From a virus, in the IMG/VR virus record IMGVR_UViG_3300029448_000013, positions 1-64,000 of that record: a stretch of DNA of 64,000 bases. One strand, 5' to 3'. Below the pieces are notes generated by a model. That model had not been told where the DNA came from, did no database searches, and saw only the letters and a list, made by a program, of their open reading frames with translations. This document shows positions 38,481 to 46,111 of this stretch, piece after piece. The translations under genes and the position numbers were made by a program. Numbering within the stretch: the stretch's first letter is position 1; the number at the start of each line of letters is the position of its first letter.

Positions 38481-38705
38481 TCACCCCATTTTCTCCGCCA
38501 TCTTGCGAATCTCATCCCAAGACATTTGACCACCATCAGGTACTTGCGTATTCGCAATTACTGGTGTTGGAGTTTCACGAACAACCAATCCTGATTTCAT
38601 CAGTATGTTGTCTTTGTTGTATACTGCTTGTTCCAAGGCATTTACCTTGTTCACAAGTTCTTTCATTAATAGTAACATTTCATTTTTTTCTTCTTTCTTG
38701 CTCAT
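38481..38705 (-). CDS. coiled-coil protein ending in the Trp peptide (74 aa)
   Basis: The first half is a coiled coil (MKELVNKVNALEQAVYNKDN), followed by a Pro/Thr/Val-rich linker and the C-terminal peptide MSWDEIRKMAEKMG. The same peptide type ends the protease-scaffold protein and begins many small neighbouring proteins. That makes this gene a candidate scaffold-accessory or cargo protein with the tag at the opposite end. Confidence 0.68.
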   Translation of the reverse strand: MSKKEEKNEMLLLMKELVNKVNALEQAVYNKDNILMKSGLVVRETPTPVIANTQVPDGGQMSWDEIRKMAEKMG

Positions 38706-38707
38706 CT

Positions 38708-39025
38708 TTAATACTTCCTTTCTTCCCCTTCTAGTCTGAAACTTAATTCACCATCTGAACCAGTAAATATTGCGCTGTATCCTTTATCGCCATACAACTC
38801 TCTCGCCACTTCTTGTGCCTTCTTCTCTGACATTTTCAAGTCAGTGAGTTTAATGCTTGCATATCTTTCTTTCTTTTTACCTGCTTCGCTTATTATTGGG
38901 TCTACTTTCTCTCTAAACAAATCAATATACTCAGGCATTGATAAATCGTCATTACTGTTATTACTAAACTCTGATTCTCTAGGATTCCTTATCGGTGGTG
39001 CTTTTAGTATATCATGCCATGTCAT
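38708..39025 (-). CDS. Trp-tagged small protein, MTWHDILK (105 aa)
   Basis: Begins MTWHDILKAPP, the shared N-terminal peptide. The remainder is alpha/beta and highly charged (DLFREKVDPIISEAGKKKER, KKAQEVARELYGDKGYSAIF, DGELSFRLEGEERKY), without Cys or membrane segments. It overlaps no neighbour but follows a 59-residue tagged gene by direct stop/start (TAAATG). The body resembles no family I can name. Confidence 0.7.
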   Translation of the reverse strand: MTWHDILKAPPIRNPRESEFSNNSNDDLSMPEYIDLFREKVDPIISEAGKKKERYASIKLTDLKMSEKKAQEVARELYGDKGYSAIFTGSDGELSFRLEGEERKY

Positions 39026-39205
39026 TTAATTTCCCCTCGCTTTCTTGTTTCTCTCACGTATCATAGCCAACAGTTCTGCTTCTTTATCCTCAGTCCTCTT
39101 GGCCGCTTCTTCGTCTTGTCCGGTAGAGGCTGTCGTTGTAACTCTTGCCATTGGGTCAGACTTCTCTGCACCACAATCTCCCTTTAGTGTTTCAAACCAA
39201 CTCAT
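39026..39205 (-). CDS. Trp-tagged mini-protein, MSWFETLK (59 aa)
   Basis: ATG at 39205 with GGTGATTTAGA directly upstream, translating MSWFETLKGDCGAEKSDPMA..., ending with a basic helix (EAELLAMIRERNKKARGN). The stop TAA is followed at once by the ATG of the next gene. It is short, but the ribosome site, the shared N-terminal peptide and the tight packing all support a real gene. Function unknown. Confidence 0.68.
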   Translation of the reverse strand: MSWFETLKGDCGAEKSDPMARVTTTASTGQDEEAAKRTEDKEAELLAMIRERNKKARGN

Positions 39206-39211
39206 TCTAAA

Positions 39212-39481
39212 TCACCTTTTCATTCTACTATCTATATCATAGCCAAATACTTTAGATTCTCTACCATCATAAAACTCTTGAAACTCTTTTAAGAGTCTTG
39301 CAAGTTTTCTAATTTTAGATAGTTCAAACTCATCTTTTTCTCTTAGACCATCATTAGCCACTAATAACGTATCTTCAAACTCATCTAATCCAACATCTCT
39401 AATTATATCTGCCAAAGCATTTCCAATATCACTTTGATATGGTGCTACACCATCTTCTTTAATCACTTCTTTCCAACTCAT
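39212..39481 (-). CDS. Trp-tagged small protein, MSWKEVIKED copy 1 (89 aa)
   Basis: Starts MSWKEVIKEDGVAPYQ. The body is charged and helical (LADIIRDVGLDEFEDTLLVA, KLARLLKEFQEFYDGRES). Its first ten residues are identical to those of the next upstream gene, and the ribosome-site region is similar, indicating a duplicated 5' cassette fused to different bodies. Function unknown. Confidence 0.7.
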   Translation of the reverse strand: MSWKEVIKEDGVAPYQSDIGNALADIIRDVGLDEFEDTLLVANDGLREKDEFELSKIRKLARLLKEFQEFYDGRESKVFGYDIDSRMKR

Positions 39482-39482
39482 T

Positions 39483-39761
39483 CTAATCCATCCTTTTTAA
39501 TGCATATGCGAATGCAACATCTTTTAGTTCCTTTTCTGACAATTCATTGTCTTGTAGTCTTTCATAAAATTCCATCAATCTGTTAGCCTTAGCGGGGGTT
39601 AATCTTCCCCCTCTCTGTTCTAATTGTTCTCCAAAAACTTGTTCAACTCTTAACGTGTTATACTTCTTACCATGTATGGTAACTTTTTTGTTAGAGTGTT
39701 GGTCGAACATCTCTTCAACATCATTGGTTTTATCTTCTTTGATTACTTCTTTCCAACTCAT
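39483..39761 (-). CDS. Trp-tagged small protein, MSWKEVIKED copy 2 (92 aa)
   Basis: Starts MSWKEVIKEDKTNDVEE behind AGGTGATTTAGA. The body continues MFDQHSNKKVTIHGKKYNTL, then EQRGGRLTPAKANRLMEFYE. It is basic overall and unlike the body of its neighbour, although the first ten residues are identical. No family recognised. Confidence 0.7.
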   Translation of the reverse strand: MSWKEVIKEDKTNDVEEMFDQHSNKKVTIHGKKYNTLRVEQVFGEQLEQRGGRLTPAKANRLMEFYERLQDNELSEKELKDVAFAYALKRMD

Positions 39762-39831
39762 TCTAAATCACCTATTATTGGTAAACTCATTCCTACTTGC
39801 CACACTATTATGTCAGATACTAATCTAAGTT

Positions 39832-40155
39832 TCATTTTTTCTTCTCTCCTTTTGGATATGCTACACTTCTAATTTGACCATACAATGTTTCGTAGTCTTT
39901 ACGAAGTTCAGCAGCACTTGCGAGTATATCTAGATTTTTTTCACTAAATGATTTTACTTTTTTAGTAAGTAATTTATCGGACTTAACAACATCAAGTTCT
40001 TCTAGTTCTTTAATGAGGTCTTCTAACTTAGTCATCTCCTGACCCATGTATTCGTTTGGTTGAGTTGATTGTAGAAGTTTTTTAATTTTCTTCTTTTGTT
40101 TAGGCTCTAGTTTTTCTAGAAAATCTGATGCCTTCAGTATCTCCTGCCACGCCAT
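39832..40155 (-). CDS. Trp-tagged small protein, MAWQEILK (107 aa)
   Basis: Starts MAWQEILKASDFLEKLEPKQ, a variant of the shared N-terminal peptide, behind AGGAGAGAACAAT. The body is almost entirely helical and very Lys/Glu-rich (KKIKKLLQSTQ, TKLEDLIKELEELDVVKSDK, ELRKDYETLYGQIRSV), ending in KGEKKK. It could bind DNA or pack inside the head. No family is recognised. About 70 bases without a gene separate it from the next gene downstream. Confidence 0.68.
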   Translation of the reverse strand: MAWQEILKASDFLEKLEPKQKKKIKKLLQSTQPNEYMGQEMTKLEDLIKELEELDVVKSDKLLTKKVKSFSEKNLDILASAAELRKDYETLYGQIRSVAYPKGEKKK

Positions 40156-40176
40156 ATTGTTCTCTCCTATGTATGC

Positions 40177-41295
40177 TCAGTTAATGTTGATTGCCCTTGT
40201 TTTGTTATCTTCTAGTTTAAATTTATATTTTCCTACTGTAACACTAATCAGTTTTTTCATTTTCTGATGTGTCTTGTCTAACACCGCTACTTTGGTTTCT
40301 TCTACTTCGTTGTTTCTCATGTTCAAAACCATTTCTAGAATCTCTTCAACCTTGTCTATTAATGTAGGGATTTCTGCTGCTATACTGCGGTAGTTATCAA
40401 ATATCTCTAGTTGTTGCTCATAAATTTTCTTACCTTCTTGAGTTGATTCATCTATTCTTTGTGGAAACATCACTCCTCCGATATCCACTACGTCTGCATC
40501 AACTTCTCTTCCCAATGCAAATTTCCAATTTTCATCTTCAGCATCAAGAGATTTGGTTAATGTTGATTCTTGTAACTCTTTGATTCTATCTAAGGTAAGA
40601 AGTATCTCTCTCATTTTTGTCAATAGTATATCAGGGTTTTCAGGAAGATTATCAATATCTATTTCTTCAGTTTTTTCTAACATAGAAGTAACCTTGTCTA
40701 ATGCTCCTCTAGTCATTTTTTTACCCGTAAGCAATCCTCTTGGCATATCAGCAGCCGCTTCAAAAAACTCTCTTAATATTTCAAGAGATTCTTTACCGTT
40801 GTATGTTTTTTCTACCTGAGTATCAAAAGCATCAGTGTCACCTGAAATTGTTATTCCTAAATCTTCAGCATCCCGAAAGAATAGTTCCAACAAATTGTTT
40901 GGTGCAGTTTTTTGTATAATACTCTGATAAAAATTATCTATCTTTTCTTTACTTCTAGTTCTAGGTATGAGATATGATTTGCTAAATTCTATCATTGTTC
41001 CACGCATATCTGAATCAGTAACATCAGCAGTTCTACTAAATCTTTCTAGAATCTCTGTCCACATTGTAACAGTAGTTGCTAACGCATCTGCTCTTTCCTT
41101 TGCTGCTTCTGATTGTCGGGCTGCTTGTTCTGATTCTTTAGCCTCTTTTTCTGATTGTCGTTTATCCCTTGCTTCTACTTGCTTAGGAGTTAACTGGCGT
41201 ATTCCTTCGTCAGTATCTTCTTCTGTTTCAGCAGTGAAATCAGTAATATCAAGCGATTTCTTTTTACGCAAGATATCCATAAAATCCTGCGACAT
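40177..41295 (-). CDS. large helical protein with a degenerate tag, MSQDFMDILRKK (372 aa)
   Basis: N-terminus MSQDFMDILRKKKSLDI keeps the '-xDILxKK' part of the shared peptide but has lost the Trp, while its leader (GATTTAGATG) resembles the leaders of tagged genes. The body is a long coiled-coil-like protein: QSEKEAKESEQAARQSEAAK, NKDELx-type acidic helices, then IRELQES and a beta end KKLISVTVGKYKFKLEDNK. No enzyme motif visible. Internal head protein or scaffold accessory by inference. Confidence 0.65.
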   Translation of the reverse strand: MSQDFMDILRKKKSLDITDFTAETEEDTDEGIRQLTPKQVEARDKRQSEKEAKESEQAARQSEAAKERADALATTVTMWTEILERFSRTADVTDSDMRGTMIEFSKSYLIPRTRSKEKIDNFYQSIIQKTAPNNLLELFFRDAEDLGITISGDTDAFDTQVEKTYNGKESLEILREFFEAAADMPRGLLTGKKMTRGALDKVTSMLEKTEEIDIDNLPENPDILLTKMREILLTLDRIKELQESTLTKSLDAEDENWKFALGREVDADVVDIGGVMFPQRIDESTQEGKKIYEQQLEIFDNYRSIAAEIPTLIDKVEEILEMVLNMRNNEVEETKVAVLDKTHQKMKKLISVTVGKYKFKLEDNKTRAININ

Positions 41296-41300
41296 CTAAA

Positions 41301-41531
41301 TCATCCCCAAGGATTGTTTGGTGTTTTTGACCTCTTCTTTTTAGGCAGTAAAATAGCATCGGGAACATCTCTTGTATCAGGAGATTTCTTTTCCACAGCA
41401 TTAGGGTCAATACCACCAACAGAATAATCTCTGTTCTTAGTGGCATTCCTACTGTGGTGAGCATATTGCTCTGCTCTTGCGTTCGCTAGTTCCCTTTCTA
41501 ATTCTTTTACTCCTTTCTTTTTTTCTGTCAT
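41301..41531 (-). CDS. small basic protein (76 aa)
   Basis: Sequence MTEKKKGVKELERELANARA, then YAHHSRNATKNRDYSVGG and a basic end LPKKKRSKTPNNPWG. Helical N-terminal half, disordered C-terminal half. It starts behind GGGAGGAAAAGAA and overlaps its upstream neighbour by four bases. No Trp tag at the start. Function unknown. Confidence 0.62.
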   Translation of the reverse strand: MTEKKKGVKELERELANARAEQYAHHSRNATKNRDYSVGGIDPNAVEKKSPDTRDVPDAILLPKKKRSKTPNNPWG

Positions 41532-41779
41532 TTCTTTTCCTCCCTTAATTGTTTGAAATCTTCTCTATCGATGTCTCCATCCTTGTCTTTATCTAGTTTC
41601 TTTTGTCCACCATAAAGTGTCTTTTCCATTTCTTCAGCAACAGCAGGGTCAACTGGATGTTCTCTTGCTTCATGCATATCTCTAGCAGGTTTGATTTTAC
41701 CTTCTTCTGTATCCATCATATCTCCACCATCATCAGGCATTGGCATGTCAATTTGTTTGATTACATTCCACCAGTTCAT
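41528..41779 (-). CDS. Trp-tagged EF-hand protein, MNWWNVIK (83 aa)
   Basis: The ATG at 41779 (GGTGAGAGAG upstream) gives MNWWNVIKQIDMPMPDDGGD, a member of the shared N-terminal peptide series. Near the C-terminus the loop DKDKDGDIDREDF has acidic residues at positions 1, 3, 5, 9 and 12 and Gly at 6, the canonical calcium-binding EF-hand loop, flanked by helices. An in-frame GTG four codons upstream is less likely. Calcium binding within the virion would be a reasonable inference. Confidence 0.7.
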   Translation of the reverse strand: MNWWNVIKQIDMPMPDDGGDMMDTEEGKIKPARDMHEAREHPVDPAVAEEMEKTLYGGQKKLDKDKDGDIDREDFKQLREEKK

Positions 41780-41784
41780 CTCTC

Positions 41785-42072
41785 TCACCACAGTTTTTTA
41801 CATGCTAGGCACTTGGGGGTAGTAATTCTACCTTTACATTGGTCACAGTTATGCCTTGCTCTGAAATTCTTTCTCCTAGCAGGGTCTTTGTGTGTTCCAC
41901 CACCACGATTCTTACCCTTTCTCTTGTAATTACCGTAGCCTTTAGCACCAGCATGAATCTTCTTTCCTTCATGAGTTAGCATCATTATCTTCTTACCATC
42001 TCTGTCAGAAGGATAAACAGTGCCAACTCTCATGTCTTCCTTATCTTTCTTAACTACTGTAAACCAACTCAT
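41785..42072 (-). CDS. Trp-tagged zinc/His protein, MSWFTVVKKDK (95 aa)
   Basis: Starts MSWFTVVKKDKEDMRVGTV. The C-terminal half reads RGGGTHKDPARRKNFRARHN, then CDQCKGRITTPKCLACKKLW, with CxxC...CxxC spacing suitable for zinc. The 'HKDPxRRKxFRARHNC' string resembles a short module I recall from structural proteins of marine tailed viruses (recollection, not checked). Very basic. Likely binds nucleic acid or packs with DNA. Confidence 0.7.
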   Translation of the reverse strand: MSWFTVVKKDKEDMRVGTVYPSDRDGKKIMMLTHEGKKIHAGAKGYGNYKRKGKNRGGGTHKDPARRKNFRARHNCDQCKGRITTPKCLACKKLW

Positions 42073-43041
42073 CTAACCCCTCCTCTTGAACCAGCCATGA
42101 AGACCCTCATCTTTTTCTCGGCTAAACGTTCCAGCCTTTCTTTTCTTCGGTTTCCCGCCTCTTCTCTTGTAATCCTTACAAGCAGAACAAGTTGGACGAC
42201 ATCTTCTCTTTGTTCCTTTTGAAGCATCTTTTCTACCACACGATTCTGTTCCGGGTTTGTCATCATCACAAGAAGCACAACTAACCCAATCTTTCACTAG
42301 CATATCTTCCCAAGATTTTTTGACATCCCTATCTAAATACGCATCAGCAATTAGAAGCCCTGCTTCCTTTCCAATTTCGATGTCGCTTGGATAATGGCTG
42401 CCCATTTTAACTCTTGATAGTGATATCTTCCCGGCAAGTTTCATCAACTCCTCCTCTTTGTCAGGATACTCCTTACCTAAAATCTTGGCTAATGCATAGG
42501 CTTCCATCGCATGACCGCTTGGAAAGGATGGACTATCATCTGTATCGGTTGTGGACTCTATCTTGTCTGAAATCTCATATGGTCTTGGTCTTCCGTATTT
42601 CACTTTGAGTTTGATTGTATGGATATCGATATCCTCAATCAAATCCTCTCTATCCTCCTTACTCTCACCAACAACCTTCAACATCATCTCGTTATTGCTT
42701 TCGTCTAGGTCTTCCATTTCTTCATCATCAATCTTGTTAGCGTTCATCATAGCGAGAACTTTAGGAAGTTCCTTCTCATTCTCAGGATGTTTATAGTCAG
42801 GGAAGTCTACATCGAATGAAGGCTCAGACTCAAACAGTCTCCTCTTTTCCTCTGACAGATTCTTAGGAGTGTATTTTGATTCTGCTTTCTTCACCGAGTT
42901 ACCCCAATTAGCAGCACCAACCTTTCTACACTGTACTAATGCACCTGAAGCATAAGCAGAAGGCCACTTCTTGTATCTGCTTCTGACCTTGCGATAACAA
43001 GCATCTTTCTCTTTTTTTAATTCCTCAAACCAAAGAGTCAT
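42073..43041 (-). CDS. PAP2-family phosphatase with tag-like and Cys-rich modules (322 aa)
   Basis: The ATG at 43041 has GGAGG six bases upstream and gives MTLWFEELKKEKDACYRK. Residues 13-48 form a module with WPSAYASGALVQCRKVGA. Residues ~115-236 carry a complete PAP2 signature: K144-x6-R151-P152, PSGH (174-177) and SRVKMGSHxxSD (R210, H216), so phosphomonoester hydrolysis is expected. A second tag-like string, KSWEDMLVKDW, follows the catalytic domain, and then a Cys-rich basic tail (CASC, CGRK, CRPTCSAC). There is no membrane segment, so it is a soluble class-A-type enzyme. A phosphatase in a head-gene cluster is unusual; substrates are unknown. Confidence 0.8.
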   Translation of the reverse strand: MTLWFEELKKEKDACYRKVRSRYKKWPSAYASGALVQCRKVGAANWGNSVKKAESKYTPKNLSEEKRRLFESEPSFDVDFPDYKHPENEKELPKVLAMMNANKIDDEEMEDLDESNNEMMLKVVGESKEDREDLIEDIDIHTIKLKVKYGRPRPYEISDKIESTTDTDDSPSFPSGHAMEAYALAKILGKEYPDKEEELMKLAGKISLSRVKMGSHYPSDIEIGKEAGLLIADAYLDRDVKKSWEDMLVKDWVSCASCDDDKPGTESCGRKDASKGTKRRCRPTCSACKDYKRRGGKPKKRKAGTFSREKDEGLHGWFKRRG

Positions 43042-43141
43042 GCTTTTCCTCCAAATATTTCCTGATTCTTTCATCTGTTTCTGCATTGAGTCTGTCTATT
43101 TCTTTCTTCCACATTTTGACAAACTCAAGTATGTCACTCAA
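43025..43141 (-). CDS. possible coiled-coil mini-protein starting at TTG (38 aa)
   Basis: A TTG overlapping the portal stop, with GAGGAG six bases upstream, opens a frame reading (M)SDILEFVKMWKKEIDRLN... and ending EEKHDSLV. It overlaps the PAP2 start by 17 bases. The beginning 'SDILEFVK' resembles the helix of the Trp peptide without the Trp. Small and TTG-started, so uncertain; a shorter start at the internal ATG is also possible. Confidence 0.4.
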   Translation of the reverse strand: MSDILEFVKMWKKEIDRLNAETDERIRKYLEEKHDSLV

Positions 43142-44763
43142 CCTACTCTCCTCTCTGTTCGTGAATCAACATTCTGATTACCCGCTTCTTGTGGTAATCC
43201 TGTAAATCTCTTGTCAGGGCCAGTTTCCATAGACGGTTTGTTTCTAGTTTCTCCACCGCCTTGACCCACCAATTGTTGTTCTTGTAATTGCCCAAGTTGG
43301 CTTGCATCAATGTCTGTTCCTGCGTATGGGTCAGTTTCTACTTCTCCCTCTGCTCCTTCTTGCGGTGGTGCTTCAGGTTTAGGGTCAGGTTTCTTGAAGG
43401 TGAATCTACCTTCATCATCCATATCGACCTCAAACCCTAGATTCTTAATTGATGCTGCTACGTTAACTTCAATCTCCCTCTTTCGTAGTTTAGCAATCTC
43501 ATCCTCTTCCTCTGATGGAGGTAGTTTCAACTGCCAATCTGTAATTCCGAATTCCTTAGTCATAAATGGAAACACATAATTATTCCAAATAGTCTGTGCC
43601 ATTTCCACTGCTCTATTAGTTACGAGTATCTGCATACCCTCGTTATTCAAACCACCACTGGCAGAGTTGTCTGCCATGAAGATTTTACTCACACCATAGA
43701 AAGCAGCAATCCTATCTCTCAAGTCTTCTTTGACTTGTATGTAATCCATTTCTTTCAGACTATCCATGAACTTGACCCATTCGACACCTCCTTTTCCTTC
43801 ACCTTCTATTCCCATTACAGGAATGAAGTGTGGGTCTTGTTCCATCTTCTCCTTTACACCACGCCAAAATGATTTCATTGACTCCATGTTTCTAGTTTGT
43901 ACAGTCAATATTCCTCTTGGCATTCTCGCTTTGGTATATGATGAGTTGACATAGTTTTCCATTGCAATCAGAGTTGTGATATGATTCCAAAGAGTCATGA
44001 TAGGTGATTGTCCATATAATCTTGAAGGAGAATATTTACTGAAATGTAGGACTTCCCCTTCAATGAATGCCTGTTCCTGACCATTGGCCCTATTCACATA
44101 ATGCACTGGATGTAGTTCAGAACCGCACATCTCACAAGAATCACTCATGCTTCTACTGATATTGTTTCTATGTGTTAAGCAAGTATATCCTTCACTTCCT
44201 CTTTCACCATTTTCATCTGCATAGATATGCATACTAACAGGGTCTCCTCGATAGACTTCCTTTATTCGGTGCATTCTGATATCACCATTTCCATCTAAGA
44301 AGTATTCCTTTACCATTACCATATATGCATCGTCCATGATATTCAAATCATCTTCCATCTCTTTCAAAACATCAACGAATAATTGTTCACCTTTGTTTAC
44401 ATAACCGTCTAATAGTTTCTCAATATACTTCAATTGGCTTCTATCCGGTTTGATTAGATTCGTACTCCCACATTCAACACATTCTGTTACAGCCTGTTTG
44501 TGTTCTCTTCCACAATCACCACAACGTGCAGTGAATTTTTCTTCCCAAATATATCCTCTTCTGAATATTTCATTCTTCAGTTGCGTTATGCACGTTCTAG
44601 CAATCACGGACTGATAAGTAACGTGATAGATTATTGGTGCAGTAATCAAGTACGAAGTATCCTTCTCTTGAATACCCGGATTGTATATCGTTCGGTCTTG
44701 TGGCTTCGGTGTTGTTCTGCGAGTTAATCGCCTAAACAACGAGGGTTTGTTTTCTTCTACCAT
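43138..44763 (-). CDS. portal protein with zinc-ribbon insertions (541 aa)
   Basis: The dodecameric gate for DNA entry, identified by its place directly after terminase and by its pattern: a C-terminal region with VKEDLRDRIAAFYGVSKIFM, LNNEGMQILVTNRAVEMAQT and WNNYVFPFMTKEFGI, typical of SPP1/HK97-type portal stems. The N-terminal third contains Cys pairs CGDCGREHKQAVTECVECG and a second site CLTHR...CEMCG, probably zinc-binding. It ends in a Gln/Gly-rich tail. GAGGAT lies upstream of the ATG at 44763; the ATG three codons earlier is nearly as good. The zinc modules are an elaboration not found in the classical portals. Confidence 0.87.
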   Translation of the reverse strand: MVEENKPSLFRRLTRRTTPKPQDRTIYNPGIQEKDTSYLITAPIIYHVTYQSVIARTCITQLKNEIFRRGYIWEEKFTARCGDCGREHKQAVTECVECGSTNLIKPDRSQLKYIEKLLDGYVNKGEQLFVDVLKEMEDDLNIMDDAYMVMVKEYFLDGNGDIRMHRIKEVYRGDPVSMHIYADENGERGSEGYTCLTHRNNISRSMSDSCEMCGSELHPVHYVNRANGQEQAFIEGEVLHFSKYSPSRLYGQSPIMTLWNHITTLIAMENYVNSSYTKARMPRGILTVQTRNMESMKSFWRGVKEKMEQDPHFIPVMGIEGEGKGGVEWVKFMDSLKEMDYIQVKEDLRDRIAAFYGVSKIFMADNSASGGLNNEGMQILVTNRAVEMAQTIWNNYVFPFMTKEFGITDWQLKLPPSEEEDEIAKLRKREIEVNVAASIKNLGFEVDMDDEGRFTFKKPDPKPEAPPQEGAEGEVETDPYAGTDIDASQLGQLQEQQLVGQGGGETRNKPSMETGPDKRFTGLPQEAGNQNVDSRTERRVG

Positions 44764-44764
44764 T

Positions 44765-46102
44765 TTATTCATCCTCGTTCTTCACTATGGATTCTAATTT
44801 ATCCATTGTTGACATCTTATCGTTGTCGTAGTATTTTACAACGCTGTCTATGTCAATTTCATACTTTGCGAAATCATAGTTCTTATCATCCTTGTGATTT
44901 TCATATTTCATGAGTTTGAATAATTCTACCTTTCTAGCCTTGTACCATCCTGCTTTCTTATGGCTCTTTTTCATGCGAAGTAGTTCTACTAATATCTCAG
45001 CATTTTTCTTCTTCAATCTGAAATATGGCATACATTTGCTTAGTATCTCACCGACATCTTTCCTAGAGTAGAAGTTTAACCTATTAATTGGTTTAGTATC
45101 TTGTGGAGATTTTTGGTCTAGATGTAGTCTACCACATCCTAGAGACTTGTGCATCTCTAACATGAATGCTTTACCTCTATCCCCTGTTGCAACTAATCCT
45201 ACTCTTGGGTTGTGATTCTTATCCATTGTAATGTAGCCATCAGAATCAATAAATGCAGCAGTATAAGCATAGATGTCTTTCTTTATCTCGTCACTCATTT
45301 TATACAATGCACCATCGACAACAGTTACATTTGCAGAACGTGCCATTTTTGAAATCATAGAAGGAGAGGATTTCCTAAAAAGATTCTGAGGCAATCTCTC
45401 ATGTATTTGTCTTGCTGATATTCCCTGCTCTTCACTGACTAGTTTTACTATGTGTCTTTTGATAAGTTCCTTTGGCCCAATATTTACCACATACTTTCTG
45501 ATACGGCTGTTAACCTTCCTCTTACTGTTAGTCATATCCTTAGACAACTTAGCATATTCTTCCCCATATGCCATATCATCTCTATCTAATCTAGATTCCC
45601 AATATTTACAAAGTGTATCTACTATATCTCTACGAGTAGATGCATCATGAATTAAAGACAGTTTAATGATATTCTCTTCTGATAATGTCATATCTTTCAA
45701 TGCAGGTTTGTATTTCTTAATCCAGTATATTTTGTTGATGCTTTCATCTAGATGTGAAGAGTATGCATCAATTAGATTCTCTATCGATTTAGTCACTGCA
45801 AGTTTTGGTTCTCCTTTCAGTGTTCTTCGATATACTTTGAGTTCCTTAATCATGAGTGGAATATCTTTACCTTCTATTTCATATTTTTTCAAATCGTTTC
45901 TTATTGCTTTTCTAGCATCTGAAAGACCTACATTATAATGCTCTGCAAATCTTTTCTCTAATTCAAAATGACTACTCAAGGGCTGTTCTTCTAACCATTG
46001 ACTTTTGAGTTCAGAGGTAAGTGTTTTCTGTCTCTCTCGAAGTTCTTCTTCTTCGTCAGCGAGTTCCGCCACTTCTCTGAGTTTGTCTCCTTTTTCACTC
46101 AT
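44765..46102 (-). CDS. LAGLIDADG-type endonuclease-like protein between terminase and portal (445 aa)
   Basis: Residues around 280-300 read YTAAFIDSDGYITMDKNHNP, one clear LAGLIDADG helix with the acidic catalytic residue, followed by the expected sheet and helices (HKSLGCGRLHLDQ, RLNFYSRKDVGEIL, RLKKKNAEILVELLRM). The N-terminal 270 residues are charged helical with a winged-helix-like region (GISARQIHERLPQNLF). One motif per chain implies a homodimer. It is neatly spaced within the operon and has its own GAGGTGAGAGT site. It could be a free-standing homing endonuclease or a domesticated packaging or regulatory factor. Confidence 0.75.
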   Translation of the reverse strand: MSEKGDKLREVAELADEEEELRERQKTLTSELKSQWLEEQPLSSHFELEKRFAEHYNVGLSDARKAIRNDLKKYEIEGKDIPLMIKELKVYRRTLKGEPKLAVTKSIENLIDAYSSHLDESINKIYWIKKYKPALKDMTLSEENIIKLSLIHDASTRRDIVDTLCKYWESRLDRDDMAYGEEYAKLSKDMTNSKRKVNSRIRKYVVNIGPKELIKRHIVKLVSEEQGISARQIHERLPQNLFRKSSPSMISKMARSANVTVVDGALYKMSDEIKKDIYAYTAAFIDSDGYITMDKNHNPRVGLVATGDRGKAFMLEMHKSLGCGRLHLDQKSPQDTKPINRLNFYSRKDVGEILSKCMPYFRLKKKNAEILVELLRMKKSHKKAGWYKARKVELFKLMKYENHKDDKNYDFAKYEIDIDSVVKYYDNDKMSTMDKLESIVKNEDE

Positions 46103-46111
46103 ACTCTCACC

